From Spirochaetota bacterium (GTDB lineage: Bacteria; Spirochaetota; UBA4802; UBA5550): 55,134 nt of DNA. The notes beneath the pieces were generated by a model, which saw only the letters and a list, made by a program, of their open reading frames with translations, was not told the DNA's origin and did not search any database. This document shows positions 34,854 to 45,010 of the stretch, one piece after another. The stretch covers positions 1 to 55,134 of the forward strand of contig QKCL01000065.1 of NCBI GenBank assembly GCA_003246895.1. Reading direction: 5' to 3'. The first letter of the stretch is position 1; every line of letters starts with the position of its first letter. The position numbers were made by a program, and so were the translations under genes.

Positions 34854-37371
34854 TAAGATAAAATTATTAATCATTCTGCTGCTCTTTGTCTCTTCTCTCT
34901 GTTCTGCTGTTGATCTTAAAAATGTTAAAACAATAATCGTTGCGGGAATTGCCGGATATGCACCGCTGGAATATGTGAATCTTTCCGGTAAACCCTCAGG
35001 ACTCTATGTGGATTTCTGGAACCAGTGGTCGAAAAAAACCGGGGTGCATGTTAATTATATTATTACCACCCAGGAGGATGCCCTGAGGGGGGTTTTGTCC
35101 GGGAAGTATGATGCTGTCATGGACTATGACAGGGCAGGTATGGAAGACAAACGGTTACTGCTCACTGCCACAATCTTTCATAAGGAAATATATATTTATC
35201 ATAACAGGAACATAAAATCAGCTGAAACGTACCATGATCTTGTGCCGTTAAAAGTCGGTGCCCTTCCCGGTGATGCAGAAATTATTGAACTCTCCGACAG
35301 CCGCATCTCCATCATAAAAAAAGAAAGCGTCCCCATGCTGTTTGACGAAGCAGAAAAAGGAAATATAAATGTTTTTGTTGCGGACTATGTCTCTGCCAGT
35401 CATGAGCTTTCAAGAAAAGGCAGATGGAAGAATTACTTCCAGTCATCTGAACCTCTTTTCAGAAAAAGAGTCAGGGCCATAGTCGGCCCCGGAAGGGAGG
35501 ACCTGAAAATCATTATCGATTCCGGTTTCAGAAAAATAACCAAAGAGGAGCAGTTTTTTCTCATAAAGACACATGCTGGAGGTAATTTCAGCTATACCAT
35601 GCCATGGGGTTATATTGCGGTCGTTTCCATTACTCTTGTGCTTTTGGCCAGTCTCCTGCTCTCCTGGGGCTGGAATATCCGTCTGAAAGTTACTGTGGAC
35701 AGGACCACTGCCGAACTGAAAAGGATGAAGGAGGCGGCCGAGGCCGCAAGTGAAGCCAAGACTCTATTCCTTGACAATATCTCCCACGAACTGAGAACCC
35801 CGCTTACACTTATTCTTGCACCCATCGAAAATGCCCTGAACGGGAAGCCTCTCGACAGCAGTACCCTCACCTTGATCAGGAGAAACGGGAGAAATCTGCT
35901 TGGACTGATTAATGATCTTCTTGATCTTTCAAAAATTGAGGCAGGAAGGACTGAACTTAATGTTTCAGAAACAGATATATGCCGGCTCATGGAACTTTAC
36001 TGCTGTGAGATCGAATCCGCTGTGCTATATAAGAATATCAGCATTACATGTACTGTCCCGGATAAACCGGTGCTTCTGTTTGTTGATCAGAAACAGCTGA
36101 TAACTGTTCTGTCTAATCTGTTTTCAAATTCCATGAAACATACAGACCCAGGGGGGAAGATTTCCATTTCACTTTCTGAAAAGGAAGATGATGCACTTGT
36201 CTGTTTCAGCGATACAGGAAAGGGAATAGAGGCGGACAGAATGGATACTGTTTTTGACAGGTTTACAATGGCCCATGAATCACCGGATAATAAAACAGGC
36301 GGAACCGGAATAGGGCTTTCACTTGTTAAGGGCATTATGGAACTTCATGGAGGCACTGTTGCTGTAGAAAGCAGGCATATAGACAGTTTCCCTGAAAATC
36401 ACGGTACAGATTTTTTCCTGACAATTCCCAAAGGCAGTGAACATTTTCATGAGAGGGACGATGTTAATTTTTCCATAGAGGATCTGCACGATGTAATCTC
36501 CTCATCTTTTATCTCATCTCATTCAGAACTTCCCGGTTATCTGAACGTGCCGGCGTCTGAAGACAGCCCTGAAGAAGGTGAAAAACCCGTAGTTCTTGTT
36601 GTGGATGATAACCATGATATGAGGAACTTCCTGAAGGATATCCTTTCTCCTTCATATGATGTAAAAACCGCAGTTGACGGATTCGACGCATTTGAGTTTC
36701 TTGAAGAGAATCCGGAAACTGATCTTGTACTTTCAGATATAATGATGCCGCGAATGGACGGCCATGAGCTTCTTGAAAAAATGAGGTCAGACGACAGCCT
36801 CCGTCATATACCTCTTCTCTTTCTTTCCGCAAGGGGAGATGATATTGTAAAACAGATGGGGCTTGAACACGGAGCCGTAGACTATGTAGTAAAACCCTTC
36901 AGTCCCAATGAACTTCTTCTGCGTATTCAGAAACAGATCGAAATGCAGCAGGCCCATAACATGCTTATGAAAATAAATGAAGAATTCTATTTGAAGTTAA
37001 AAGGGAAAGTCTCCTCAGACGGGGAAGGTACAGGCCTGAGCAGCACAATGAAGGAGAAGATGGAAAGGGTCTGTGAGTTTATAAATGAAAACTTCACACA
37101 TGATATAAACAGGGATCAGGTTTCTGAAATAATCCAGATAAATCCCGACAGCTTCAGCAGGGCCTTTAAAAAATATACAGGTAAAATTCTCTCTGATTAT
37201 ACAAATGAGCTGAGGCTGGAGGAGGCAAAAAAACTTCTCATGGAAACCGGACTTACCGTGACCAGAGTTTCCATTGTTTCAGGTTTTGAAAATCTCCGTA
37301 CATTCAACAGGATCTTCAGAAAATCTGTTGGTGTGAGCCCGAAGGAGTTCAGGGAAGAACATCAGGTATAG
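34846..37371 (+). CDS. Hybrid two-component protein: SBP_bac_3-TM-HisKA-HATPase-REC-AraC
   Basis: 841 residues. Signal peptide, then a periplasmic SBP_bac_3-like domain (about 25-245), one TM helix (about 254-273), HisKA with DNISHELRTPL (His about 314), HATPase with GTGIGLSLV (G2 box) and DTGKG, a receiver domain (acidic pair near 587-588, phospho-acceptor Asp631 in LSDIMMP, Lys683 in VVKPF), and a C-terminal AraC-type HTH. It would sense a solute and bind DNA directly, a whole pathway in one chain. Only the AraC domain gives this cluster a DNA-binding output. Target genes unknown. Confidence 0.92.
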   Translation: MINKIKLLIILLLFVSSLCSAVDLKNVKTIIVAGIAGYAPLEYVNLSGKPSGLYVDFWNQWSKKTGVHVNYIITTQEDALRGVLSGKYDAVMDYDRAGMEDKRLLLTATIFHKEIYIYHNRNIKSAETYHDLVPLKVGALPGDAEIIELSDSRISIIKKESVPMLFDEAEKGNINVFVADYVSASHELSRKGRWKNYFQSSEPLFRKRVRAIVGPGREDLKIIIDSGFRKITKEEQFFLIKTHAGGNFSYTMPWGYIAVVSITLVLLASLLLSWGWNIRLKVTVDRTTAELKRMKEAAEAASEAKTLFLDNISHELRTPLTLILAPIENALNGKPLDSSTLTLIRRNGRNLLGLINDLLDLSKIEAGRTELNVSETDICRLMELYCCEIESAVLYKNISITCTVPDKPVLLFVDQKQLITVLSNLFSNSMKHTDPGGKISISLSEKEDDALVCFSDTGKGIEADRMDTVFDRFTMAHESPDNKTGGTGIGLSLVKGIMELHGGTVAVESRHIDSFPENHGTDFFLTIPKGSEHFHERDDVNFSIEDLHDVISSSFISSHSELPGYLNVPASEDSPEEGEKPVVLVVDDNHDMRNFLKDILSPSYDVKTAVDGFDAFEFLEENPETDLVLSDIMMPRMDGHELLEKMRSDDSLRHIPLLFLSARGDDIVKQMGLEHGAVDYVVKPFSPNELLLRIQKQIEMQQAHNMLMKINEEFYLKLKGKVSSDGEGTGLSSTMKEKMERVCEFINENFTHDINRDQVSEIIQINPDSFSRAFKKYTGKILSDYTNELRLEEAKKLLMETGLTVTRVSIVSGFENLRTFNRIFRKSVGVSPKEFREEHQV

Positions 37372-37475
37372 TCAGGGCTCTCTCCTGTTTCTGAAAAGCG
37401 CATGGAACTGGTTTTGAATTCACAGTCCCGGCCGTACTTTCCCGTGATATTTAACCAAAGTGATGCAGAAAAGGA

Positions 37476-37847
37476 TCAGTCCTGAGACAGTACAGTGCCC
37501 CCGGCTTTTAGAATCAGTTTTTTATGGAAGGAGAATATTTCCAGTTTTTCCGATGAAATGGAACTGTTCAGGCTGCTCACTGTATAGAGTAGGGCTTTTC
37601 CCAATGGCAGTTCTAACTCCGTAAACATCATTTCCGACTGGGCAATTATCAGGAACGGACCCTCGGATGTGAATATCCATGCAGACCAGATATTAAGGCT
37701 TTCAAGATGTACCGAAACGGTTGTACTGCAGGGGGTTTCATGTTTCCTGCAGTGAATACCTTCAGTTTCACTGAATCTTTCCATTGATATAACACCGAAG
37801 TTTAAAATAGAATCTGTAATCTTTTTCATCCATATTACCGGAAGCAT
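37476..37847 (-). CDS. Hypothetical protein, 117-123 residues
   Basis: Weak ribosome binding site. Start may be at 37829 (MKKITDSILNFGVISMER) or 37847. It has Cys-containing HCRKHETPC near the middle and a beta-rich C-terminal half. Family not recognised. It lies between two kinase genes on the opposite strand. A promoter-like TTGTAT-17-TATAAT pair lies just upstream, inside the dispersed repeat described at 37889-37926. Might be real, but a random reading frame cannot be ruled out. Confidence 0.5.
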   Translation of the reverse strand: MLPVIWMKKITDSILNFGVISMERFSETEGIHCRKHETPCSTTVSVHLESLNIWSAWIFTSEGPFLIIAQSEMMFTELELPLGKALLYTVSSLNSSISSEKLEIFSFHKKLILKAGGTVLSQD

Positions 37848-38276
37848 TTATCTGTTTCTGTTTGATTATACTCCATGATGAAAGTCGATACAAGACAATA
37901 TCTGACCGGTCAGATTATGACCTATAAAAAACCGCTATTTTAAGAGTTTTTTCGTTTATTACAGTTTTTACAATATTCAATCCCTAAACAAACATGATGA
38001 ACAGCAGAATGTATTTGTCTATGGAGTTAATGAAGCCGCAGGGGGTAATGCCCTGTCTTTCAGTTACGGTCTGCATGCTGTCCTCTACATCTTTAAATTA
38101 TACTGCCCGCTGCTGATTAGATCCGGTTATTAAACCCGGATTTAAGTTTTCCAATACAGGATCTGTTTTTTAATGATTTGCGTTAGATGTTAAAAAATAA
38201 GTTGTTTTTTCAGTGACTCCTCATTATGATATTAGTGATTTGAATTCCCGCGGCCCTTTATTTGCAAGAGGAAACT
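37848..38276. other. 429-bp intergenic region with dispersed palindrome
   Basis: The intergenic space between the hypothetical protein and the kinase at 38277. It holds one copy of the TCTGACCGGTCAGA element (37889-37926) with an adjacent promoter-like box, and a weak stem ATCCGG/CCGGAT near 38120. Otherwise AT-rich with no feature I can support. Confidence 0.5.
37889..37926 (-). repeat. Dispersed TCTGACCGGTCAGA element, copy 1
   Basis: Reads on the minus strand TATAGGTCATAATCTGACC followed by GGTCAGATATTGTCTTGTA. It shares its core, and the flanking TATAGG...TGTCTTGTA, with the two copies at 49669 and 50410. On this strand TTGTAT and TATAAT are spaced 17 bp, in front of the hypothetical gene at 37847. 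Confidence 0.7.
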
Positions 38277-39995
38277 ATGACTGATGAACCCCTGTGTCAG
38301 GAACACTACTCTGATTTAAAAAAACGTTCAGGCATGTTCAGGTTTCTTTTTCTCCTTATTGTCTGCTATACATTATGCGGCAATGCACATCTGGAAGCAC
38401 GGGAGGTCCGTGTAGGTGTCTACGACAACCCACCCAAGGTAGAGATGGGCCCCGATGATACTCCCCGGGGACTATTCATAGATATTATTGAACATGTTGC
38501 CGGGAGGGAAGGCTGGGAACTGAGGTATGTCCATGGAACCTGGAAACAGTGCCTTCAGCGTCTTGACAGCGGTGATATTGATATAATGCCCGATGTGGCA
38601 TATTCCGAAGAAAGATGCAAACGTTACTCCTTTCACAAGATACCGGTTCAGACATCATGGCTTCAGGTTTTTTCATCAGCTAATGTTTCCATAAATGGAA
38701 TTTCAGACATCAACGGCAAGACCCTTGCCGTGCTCAAGGGGAGTGTTCAGGAGAGGATATGCCGGGACCTGAGAGAAGGGTTTCGCCTTAAATTCAGCAT
38801 TATTCTGTGCCCGGATTACAAAGAGACCATAAAACAGGTGGAATCCGGCAGGGCTGATGCTATTCTTGCGGGCAGGTTTTACGGATTCAACAGAGGGAGT
38901 TACGGGTCACTGAAACCGACTCCTGTCATACTGAGGCCCTCATCACTTTTTTTCGCAGTATCCAGAGGGCGCAACGGAGATCTCCTCCCTGCAATTGACA
39001 AACACCTGGCAGGACTTGTCAATGACCCCCATTCGGCATATTACGCAGCCATTGAGCGGTGGCTTGGAAAAGCTCCGAAGAAATTCATACCGGGCTATGT
39101 GTTATGGGGAGTAGTCTCAATCTCTGCAGTACTCCTCTTCTTTTTTGTCCTCAGTGTTGTTCTGAAGTTTCAGGTTGGTAAAAGAACAATGGAGCTTGAA
39201 AACAAGAACAACGCCCTTGAAGATGCATACAGCAAACTTGAAACTGCAAAGGACGATGCCGTAATGAAGGAACGTTTTTTTGCCTTCGGACAGCTCGCAA
39301 GCGGCACGGTCCATGACTTTAACAATATACTTCAGCCCATTCTCTGGCATGTCGACCTCATGCTTAAAAAGAAAGACCATGATGTTAACTTCAGCGAACT
39401 CATGAAGAAGCTGAAGATAATAAGGAAAGCCGTCAGGCATGGGACCGAAATAGTTGAACGGATGAGGCAGTTTTACAGCTCCACAGGATATTCGGAAGTC
39501 AGGAGCCCGGTTGATGTCAATGCCGTTGTACGTGATGTAATAGAGATCGGCGCCCATCACCTGAGGTCGGGGTACGGTCATGTGGATGTGGTTTTTCAGG
39601 ATGGAGAGGACTGTGAAATTTCAGGAAGGAGATCGAGCCTCTATGAAATGCTTCTGAACCTTGTAATAAACGCGGTTGACGCAATGCCTGATGGAGGGGA
39701 AATAGGAATATCAACTTCGAGAATGAACGGCACCGTAATCCTTGAAGTCAGGGACAGCGGTACAGGCATGACAGAAGAGGTCAGGAAGAAGTGCCTGGAG
39801 CCCTTCTTCACTTCAAAGGGTAACAGAGGTACCGGAATCGGCCTCATGATGGTGAACAATATTGTTCAGGATCACAGCGGAAAACTGGAAATAGAGAGTG
39901 CCCCCGGGAAGGGCACAACCTTCCGCATATCCCTGCCGGTATCACCGGAAGAAGAGGATAACCGGAGAGGGCAAAGTCTGGTGTCTGCCGGCTGA
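38277..39995 (+). CDS. Sensor histidine kinase with SBP_bac_3 sensor
   Basis: About 572 residues from ATG 38277 (GAGG 5 bp upstream). A TTG at 38262 is less likely. N-terminal signal anchor, periplasmic SBP_bac_3 domain (REVRVGVYDNPPKVEMGPDD, FIDIIEHVAGREGW, GDIDIMPDVAYSEERCKRYS), one TM helix (about 275-297), then a short coiled linker and kinase domains with phospho-acceptor His in ASGTVHDFNNILQP and HATPase G box RGTGIGLMMV. No receiver. It must phosphorelay to a partner outside itself, and no stand-alone response regulator is in the window. Ends convergent with the next kinase, with 137 bp between. Confidence 0.88.
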   Translation: MTDEPLCQEHYSDLKKRSGMFRFLFLLIVCYTLCGNAHLEAREVRVGVYDNPPKVEMGPDDTPRGLFIDIIEHVAGREGWELRYVHGTWKQCLQRLDSGDIDIMPDVAYSEERCKRYSFHKIPVQTSWLQVFSSANVSINGISDINGKTLAVLKGSVQERICRDLREGFRLKFSIILCPDYKETIKQVESGRADAILAGRFYGFNRGSYGSLKPTPVILRPSSLFFAVSRGRNGDLLPAIDKHLAGLVNDPHSAYYAAIERWLGKAPKKFIPGYVLWGVVSISAVLLFFFVLSVVLKFQVGKRTMELENKNNALEDAYSKLETAKDDAVMKERFFAFGQLASGTVHDFNNILQPILWHVDLMLKKKDHDVNFSELMKKLKIIRKAVRHGTEIVERMRQFYSSTGYSEVRSPVDVNAVVRDVIEIGAHHLRSGYGHVDVVFQDGEDCEISGRRSSLYEMLLNLVINAVDAMPDGGEIGISTSRMNGTVILEVRDSGTGMTEEVRKKCLEPFFTSKGNRGTGIGLMMVNNIVQDHSGKLEIESAPGKGTTFRISLPVSPEEEDNRRGQSLVSAG

Positions 39996-40132
39996 ACATG
40001 GGCAATGGCCTGAATTCCATATTAAAAAGCGACTCTCCCTGAACCGGCAGCTGAACGGGATAGTAATAAAGCCCTGTTCAATGTATTAAAACCGCAGCCT
40101 GTCTGAGTGCCCCAAAGGTCACCATGGATGCA

Positions 40133-42655
40133 TCACCGAATTTTATCAAGTACTCTGCGTATCTCCCTTGCAAGAACGCTGCTCTCAAGAGGTTTCATGA
40201 GCAAAGACCTTATGCCGATGTCCCACATTGCCTTTTCATCAAGCATTCCGCTGAAACCGGTGCAGATTATTACAGGAATATCCGGCCTGATCTTCATCGC
40301 TTCCCCGGCCATTACGTGTCCCAGTTCCTCGGGCATTATTTCGTCTGTCACAATAAGGTCAAAGCTGCCGGGGGCAGAGCGGAATACTTTTATTGCTTCA
40401 ATGGGTGATGTAAATTCGGTAACTGAATACCCCAGGGTTTCGAGATACTGTTTTCCAATATCAGTGATGAGCGGTTCGTCGTCTACAAACATTATCCTTT
40501 CATTGCCGCCGGCAACAGGAGAAGTGTCTTTGAAGGAGGGCGTTTCATCACATGTGCCCTCATGGAGCGGAAGAAGAACGTTCATGGTTGTACCTTCTCC
40601 CACTGTACTCTCCGGCCATATAAGACCATGATGTTTCTGTACGATTCCGTGAACCACTGCAAGGCCCATTCCTGTTCCTTTTCCAACCTTTCTGGTGGTG
40701 AAGAAGGGCTCAAATATCCTTTCCATAACTTCAGGAGTCATACCGTCGCCGGAATCGGAAACTCTCAGCAGTGCGTACATCCCTTCTTTTAAGCCGGTAT
40801 ATACCGAGGCTTTTTTCTCATCAATAAATACAGGTTCCAGCTTTATGGATACGGAACCGGAACTTTCAGATATTGCCTGATAGGCGTTGGTCACAAGGTT
40901 CATCACAACCTGATGGAGCTGTGTGGGGTTTGCAAGGACTGTTCCCGTCCTGTCGTCCAGGGAAAGATTAAGGGAAACAGACTCAGGAATAGCCTTTAAT
41001 ACAAGATCAGCAGCTTCCCTTACAAGGAGATAAATATTGACATGTTTACGGGACTCCTCGTCATTACGGCTGAAAAGGAGAATCTGCATAACCAGATCCT
41101 TTGCCCTTTTTATGGCAGCAAGAATATGTTCCAGATTTTTTCTGGTCTTCGGGTCACAGTCCGGGGACATTAAAGACAGTTCCGTGAACCCAAGCATGCC
41201 CGCAAGGATGTTGTTAAAGTCGTGGGCAATTCCTCCTGCCAGTGTACCCATTGCCTCCAGTTTCTGTGACTGCCTGTGCTGTTCCTCAATTTTTTTACGG
41301 CGGTTTATATCCCGTACTGCCACTACAAAACGGCCGGCATTTCCAATAACTGTAAAAGTGATTTTCATCTCAACCCAGAAGGTACGGCCGTCATAATGGC
41401 GTGCCATGCATTCAAAAGTCTGAGGTCCGGATTCTCCGGCATCACTTATCCGTTTTGACATTTTAACGGCAGGGAAGGGCTCCTTGCCGAAATCAATCTT
41501 CAGAAAATCGGCATCTATAATATCTTCGGGGGAATATCCGTACATCTGGAAAACACTCCGGTTCGCGTCCACTATCTTTTTCGTTTCCACGTCAACGATA
41601 ATGATGGAATCACCCGTTGAATCAAGTATTGCCTGAAGGTAGTCCTTGCTTTCACGGAGTTTCATGGCGTTTTCATTTAGTTCCCCCGTGCGCAGGGCTA
41701 CCTGTCTCTGCAGGTACCGGTTGAAGAGGAGAACTGCCAGAAACAGTATCACGATCAGTAAAGATACTGCTAAAATAATTTTAAGGTTCTTCTCAATAAA
41801 TGACGGCCTGAGGTTGATTTCGGATCCAACCCATTTTTTGTATATTGCCAGTTTCTCATCACTGCTCATCGAGTCCAGAACCTTGTCAAGAATAGGCTGG
41901 AGCTGTGATTTTCTTTTATTGACCGCAAAGCGCAGGTCCCAGTGAAAGTCAAGTTCACCGGCGTACTTTATGTTTGTTATACTGTATCTGTTTATGAGAT
42001 AGCTGGCCATCATATAGTCCACAATCCCCCCGTCTGCAGCTCCGGCAGACACTTTAAGCATTACCGTAAGGTCATCGTCGCATTCAATGATGCCTGCTCC
42101 GGGGTATTTTGACTTCACAAAGTCCAGACTGGTGTATCCTGCAATGCCGGCAATTTTCATGTAATTCAGTTCATTCAGGGACTTCAGGTCGGGCCTTCTG
42201 GTTCCGGTCAAAACAGCAAGGCGTGTTGTGAGAAACGGCCTGGTGAATACATAAATCTCCTTTCTTTTCTCATTGATCTGAAGGGCCCCGGCCAGATCAA
42301 GCTTTCCTGTCATTATGGCGGTGCGGAGGCCACGCCATTTTTTATAGTAGATGTATCTGAATTTAATACCCAGCTTCTGCTCGAATATTTTAATATAATC
42401 CGAGACTATACCCCTGTGAATGCCGTTCTCCACAAAATCGCCCGGGGGCCAGTTGGGGGTGGGAGCGTAAACAATATCATTTCCGTGTTCCCGGAGCCAC
42501 TCTGTTTCGTCTTCACTGAGTTTAAGTGAGGGGTCGGGTGTACCGGCCGTTGCAGTGCTTAACAGTGTGAATATCAGTAAACAGGGGATAAGAAGTCTTT
42601 TAAAAGTATTCAATGCTTCATTACCTCTGTGAAATAATATTGAATACTTCAGCAA
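40133..42655 (-). CDS. Hybrid histidine kinase: SBP_bac_3-TM-PAS-HisKA-HATPase-REC
   Basis: 840 residues as drawn. An alternative TTG start at 42613 has AGAGG about 10 bp upstream and begins closer to the signal peptide, so the N-terminus is uncertain. SBP_bac_3 periplasmic domain (about 45-285), TM (about 290-312), PAS (about 340-455), HisKA with GGIAHDFNNILAG (His about 478), HATPase with GKGTGMGLAVV, and a C-terminal receiver with the Asp in LIVTDEIMP. No DNA-binding domain, so it acts by phosphotransfer to another protein. Confidence 0.88.
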   Translation of the reverse strand: MLKYSILFHRGNEALNTFKRLLIPCLLIFTLLSTATAGTPDPSLKLSEDETEWLREHGNDIVYAPTPNWPPGDFVENGIHRGIVSDYIKIFEQKLGIKFRYIYYKKWRGLRTAIMTGKLDLAGALQINEKRKEIYVFTRPFLTTRLAVLTGTRRPDLKSLNELNYMKIAGIAGYTSLDFVKSKYPGAGIIECDDDLTVMLKVSAGAADGGIVDYMMASYLINRYSITNIKYAGELDFHWDLRFAVNKRKSQLQPILDKVLDSMSSDEKLAIYKKWVGSEINLRPSFIEKNLKIILAVSLLIVILFLAVLLFNRYLQRQVALRTGELNENAMKLRESKDYLQAILDSTGDSIIIVDVETKKIVDANRSVFQMYGYSPEDIIDADFLKIDFGKEPFPAVKMSKRISDAGESGPQTFECMARHYDGRTFWVEMKITFTVIGNAGRFVVAVRDINRRKKIEEQHRQSQKLEAMGTLAGGIAHDFNNILAGMLGFTELSLMSPDCDPKTRKNLEHILAAIKRAKDLVMQILLFSRNDEESRKHVNIYLLVREAADLVLKAIPESVSLNLSLDDRTGTVLANPTQLHQVVMNLVTNAYQAISESSGSVSIKLEPVFIDEKKASVYTGLKEGMYALLRVSDSGDGMTPEVMERIFEPFFTTRKVGKGTGMGLAVVHGIVQKHHGLIWPESTVGEGTTMNVLLPLHEGTCDETPSFKDTSPVAGGNERIMFVDDEPLITDIGKQYLETLGYSVTEFTSPIEAIKVFRSAPGSFDLIVTDEIMPEELGHVMAGEAMKIRPDIPVIICTGFSGMLDEKAMWDIGIRSLLMKPLESSVLAREIRRVLDKIR

Positions 42656-42721
42656 TATTCAAAAAAATTAGATGATATTTAAGGTAAGGTAATATTTTTC
42701 AAAGGCCGCAGGGCCGGGGTT

Positions 42722-45010
42722 TCATGAAATGTCATTGAGGCTATTGCGTTCAGTATCCATGTCTCTTTTATTCTCATGGATAATATCATGGACAGTACGG
42801 CTCAGTGCTGCAGTGAGAAAAGGCTTGCTGATAAACGCCCTGAGGCCCATCTGCTTCATTAAAGCAAGATCTTCGTCGCTGGAGAAACCTGATGTCATTA
42901 TCACAGGTGCATGGGGATCAATGGATCGTATCTGTTCGAAGCAGTCCATTCCATTCATGACAGGCATGGTCATGTCCAGTATTACAAGATCAATTTTTTC
43001 ATGGTCTCTGGTAAATATATCAAGGGCTTCCTGGCCGTTTTCGGCCATCTGTACCTCATAGCCCAGCTTTTCCAGAATGGCAGAGGCGGTATTTCTCATG
43101 ATTTCATCATCATCAGCGAGAAGAATCCGGCCGGTACCTGTTTTTATCTCCTCCATATCTGCAGGAGAGACCTGTTCCCCTGTGAGCGGTAAAAGCATCT
43201 GGAAAACAGTTCCTTTGCCGATTTCACTGTATACGGAAATGGCTCCGTCATGCTGCTTTATCGCTCCATAGACAGACGCCAGCCCCAGCCCGGTTCCATG
43301 GCCCTGTTCTTTTGTGGTGAAGAAGGGCTCAAAAATACGGGTCAGATTCTCTTTTGGAATTCCGATGCCGGTATCACTAACATCAATTTCAATGAAACAT
43401 CCGGCTTTGATGTCAAATGGAGAAGCCTCACATGCCCATTGGTCGATGCAGATTTCTCTGGTGGAGATTCTTATTGTGCCGCCTTCGGGCATGGCGTGTG
43501 ATGCATTGATGCAGAGATTAAGAAAAGAATTCTGCATGACAGAAGAGTCTCCAAGAATATTGCTGTGGACTGCACTGAAATCAGTTTCAATTTTTATTCT
43601 GGGGTCAATACTGCTTTTAACAAGGAAAAGGGTTTCGTTGATAATGTCATGTATGTTAAACGCTGCTGATACGCCTGTGGAATCGCGGGAAAATGTGAGC
43701 ATCTGTCTGGTGAGCTCCGCAGCCCGGCTTGCTGATGAGATGATTGTTTTGTGAATCCATTGCGCCTCAGAGTCGTCGGGGAGGTGATATTTAAGGAGCT
43801 CTGCCGCACCCATGATCCCCCCAAGCATGTTGTTGAAGTCATGGGCGATACCGCTTGCCAGTACCCCGATGGCTTCCATCTTCTTTGCTGAATTCATGCG
43901 CTCTTCTATTTTGTTGCGTTCGGTTGTATCCCTTATGACGAGAACCACACCGGAAATGCTTTCAGAATTCTCCCATATGACAGGAGCAGCACTTGTAATA
44001 ACCTCAATTGCCCGGCTGTCCTTCGTGATGAGGCTGATGTTTCTGTCTGTGCTGACAGCCCGGCCGGATGTAATAACTTCTTCAACTGGATTGAGAATAC
44101 TTGCCGGATTGTCAGTTGAAACAAATTTCAGCACACTGTCATGGGGCATGCCTTCGGCGTCAGGCATCTTCCATCCCGTAAGGGATTGTGCAGCAGGATT
44201 CATTTTGAAAACAAGCCCATGGGAATCGGTGACTATGACGCCGTCTCCTATTGAACGAAGGGTGGTTTCCATTCTGTTTCTGCTCTGAATGAGCTGGTTA
44301 TTCTTTGATTGAAGCTGCCGTCTGTGTCGCCTTGACCCGGCAATATAGAAAAAGCATAGTGGGGAAATTCCCAGAAGAAAAGCGGCAAGGCCTGCCATGA
44401 ACAGTATATTGCTCTTCGCAATCATGGCGTCAACATAGTCCACGGTAAATTCCGCACAGGCCAGGTATACTGAACCGTCGGGGTTTTTGACGGGAACAAA
44501 TACTGCCCTGAAATGTCCCCATGCATCCCTGAATGTGCCGTAGACAGGTGAGCTGCCTTTAAAGGCTTTCATTTCCGGCTCTGAAACACCGTTCTTATAG
44601 GGCATGAAATAGTAGATTTCTGTATCGGCAGTTGTGGGGTCGGCATTACTGTTGCAGGAGGTAAGAAAGACCCTGCCATTGATGAGAATGTCGGTCCAGA
44701 TGTATTTTGCGCCGGACTTGAGTGCAAGTCTGTTCAGCTTCTGCTCAATGGACCTGTATTCAGCTGAACTGATGGAATGGGGAGTTCTGGCTCTCATGTG
44801 GTAGTTTTCCGGAAGAATGAGGGGAACAGATTCCGCAACAGTGAGCAGCTGCCTGTCAATGTCCCTGTAAATATAGTCCCGGACCTGACCCCTGAACCAG
44901 AACAGAAACAGCAGGGTCAATACAATAAAAAATATTACTGCTATGAAGAGCAGTGAGAAATGACGTTTTGACCGGAACAGAGCTTGTGTCATCATACCGG
45001 TACAACACAC
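42722..45010 (-). CDS. Hybrid histidine kinase: TM-sensor-TM-PAS-HisKA-HATPase-REC
   Basis: 762 residues. Two TM helices (about 18-38 and 205-225) bracket an extracytoplasmic sensor region of the cache-like type (EMKAFKGSSPVYGTFRDAWG, HFRAVFVPV). Then PAS (about 245-370), HisKA SGIAHDFNNMLGGI, HATPase GHGTGLGLASV, and a C-terminal receiver with Asp in LVILDMTMPVM. It has no periplasmic binding-protein domain, unlike its neighbours. Encoded upstream of the 840-residue kinase on the same strand (66 bp apart), probably a diverged duplicate of a common kinase core. The start is uncertain among Met1, Met6 and Met7, with no clear ribosome binding site. Confidence 0.88.
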   Translation of the reverse strand: MCCTGMMTQALFRSKRHFSLLFIAVIFFIVLTLLFLFWFRGQVRDYIYRDIDRQLLTVAESVPLILPENYHMRARTPHSISSAEYRSIEQKLNRLALKSGAKYIWTDILINGRVFLTSCNSNADPTTADTEIYYFMPYKNGVSEPEMKAFKGSSPVYGTFRDAWGHFRAVFVPVKNPDGSVYLACAEFTVDYVDAMIAKSNILFMAGLAAFLLGISPLCFFYIAGSRRHRRQLQSKNNQLIQSRNRMETTLRSIGDGVIVTDSHGLVFKMNPAAQSLTGWKMPDAEGMPHDSVLKFVSTDNPASILNPVEEVITSGRAVSTDRNISLITKDSRAIEVITSAAPVIWENSESISGVVLVIRDTTERNKIEERMNSAKKMEAIGVLASGIAHDFNNMLGGIMGAAELLKYHLPDDSEAQWIHKTIISSASRAAELTRQMLTFSRDSTGVSAAFNIHDIINETLFLVKSSIDPRIKIETDFSAVHSNILGDSSVMQNSFLNLCINASHAMPEGGTIRISTREICIDQWACEASPFDIKAGCFIEIDVSDTGIGIPKENLTRIFEPFFTTKEQGHGTGLGLASVYGAIKQHDGAISVYSEIGKGTVFQMLLPLTGEQVSPADMEEIKTGTGRILLADDDEIMRNTASAILEKLGYEVQMAENGQEALDIFTRDHEKIDLVILDMTMPVMNGMDCFEQIRSIDPHAPVIMTSGFSSDEDLALMKQMGLRAFISKPFLTAALSRTVHDIIHENKRDMDTERNSLNDIS

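Noticed and set aside
39117-39581. Minus-strand frame of 154 codons inside the kinase at 38277
   Set aside because: Shadow of the kinase domains. No family resemblance.
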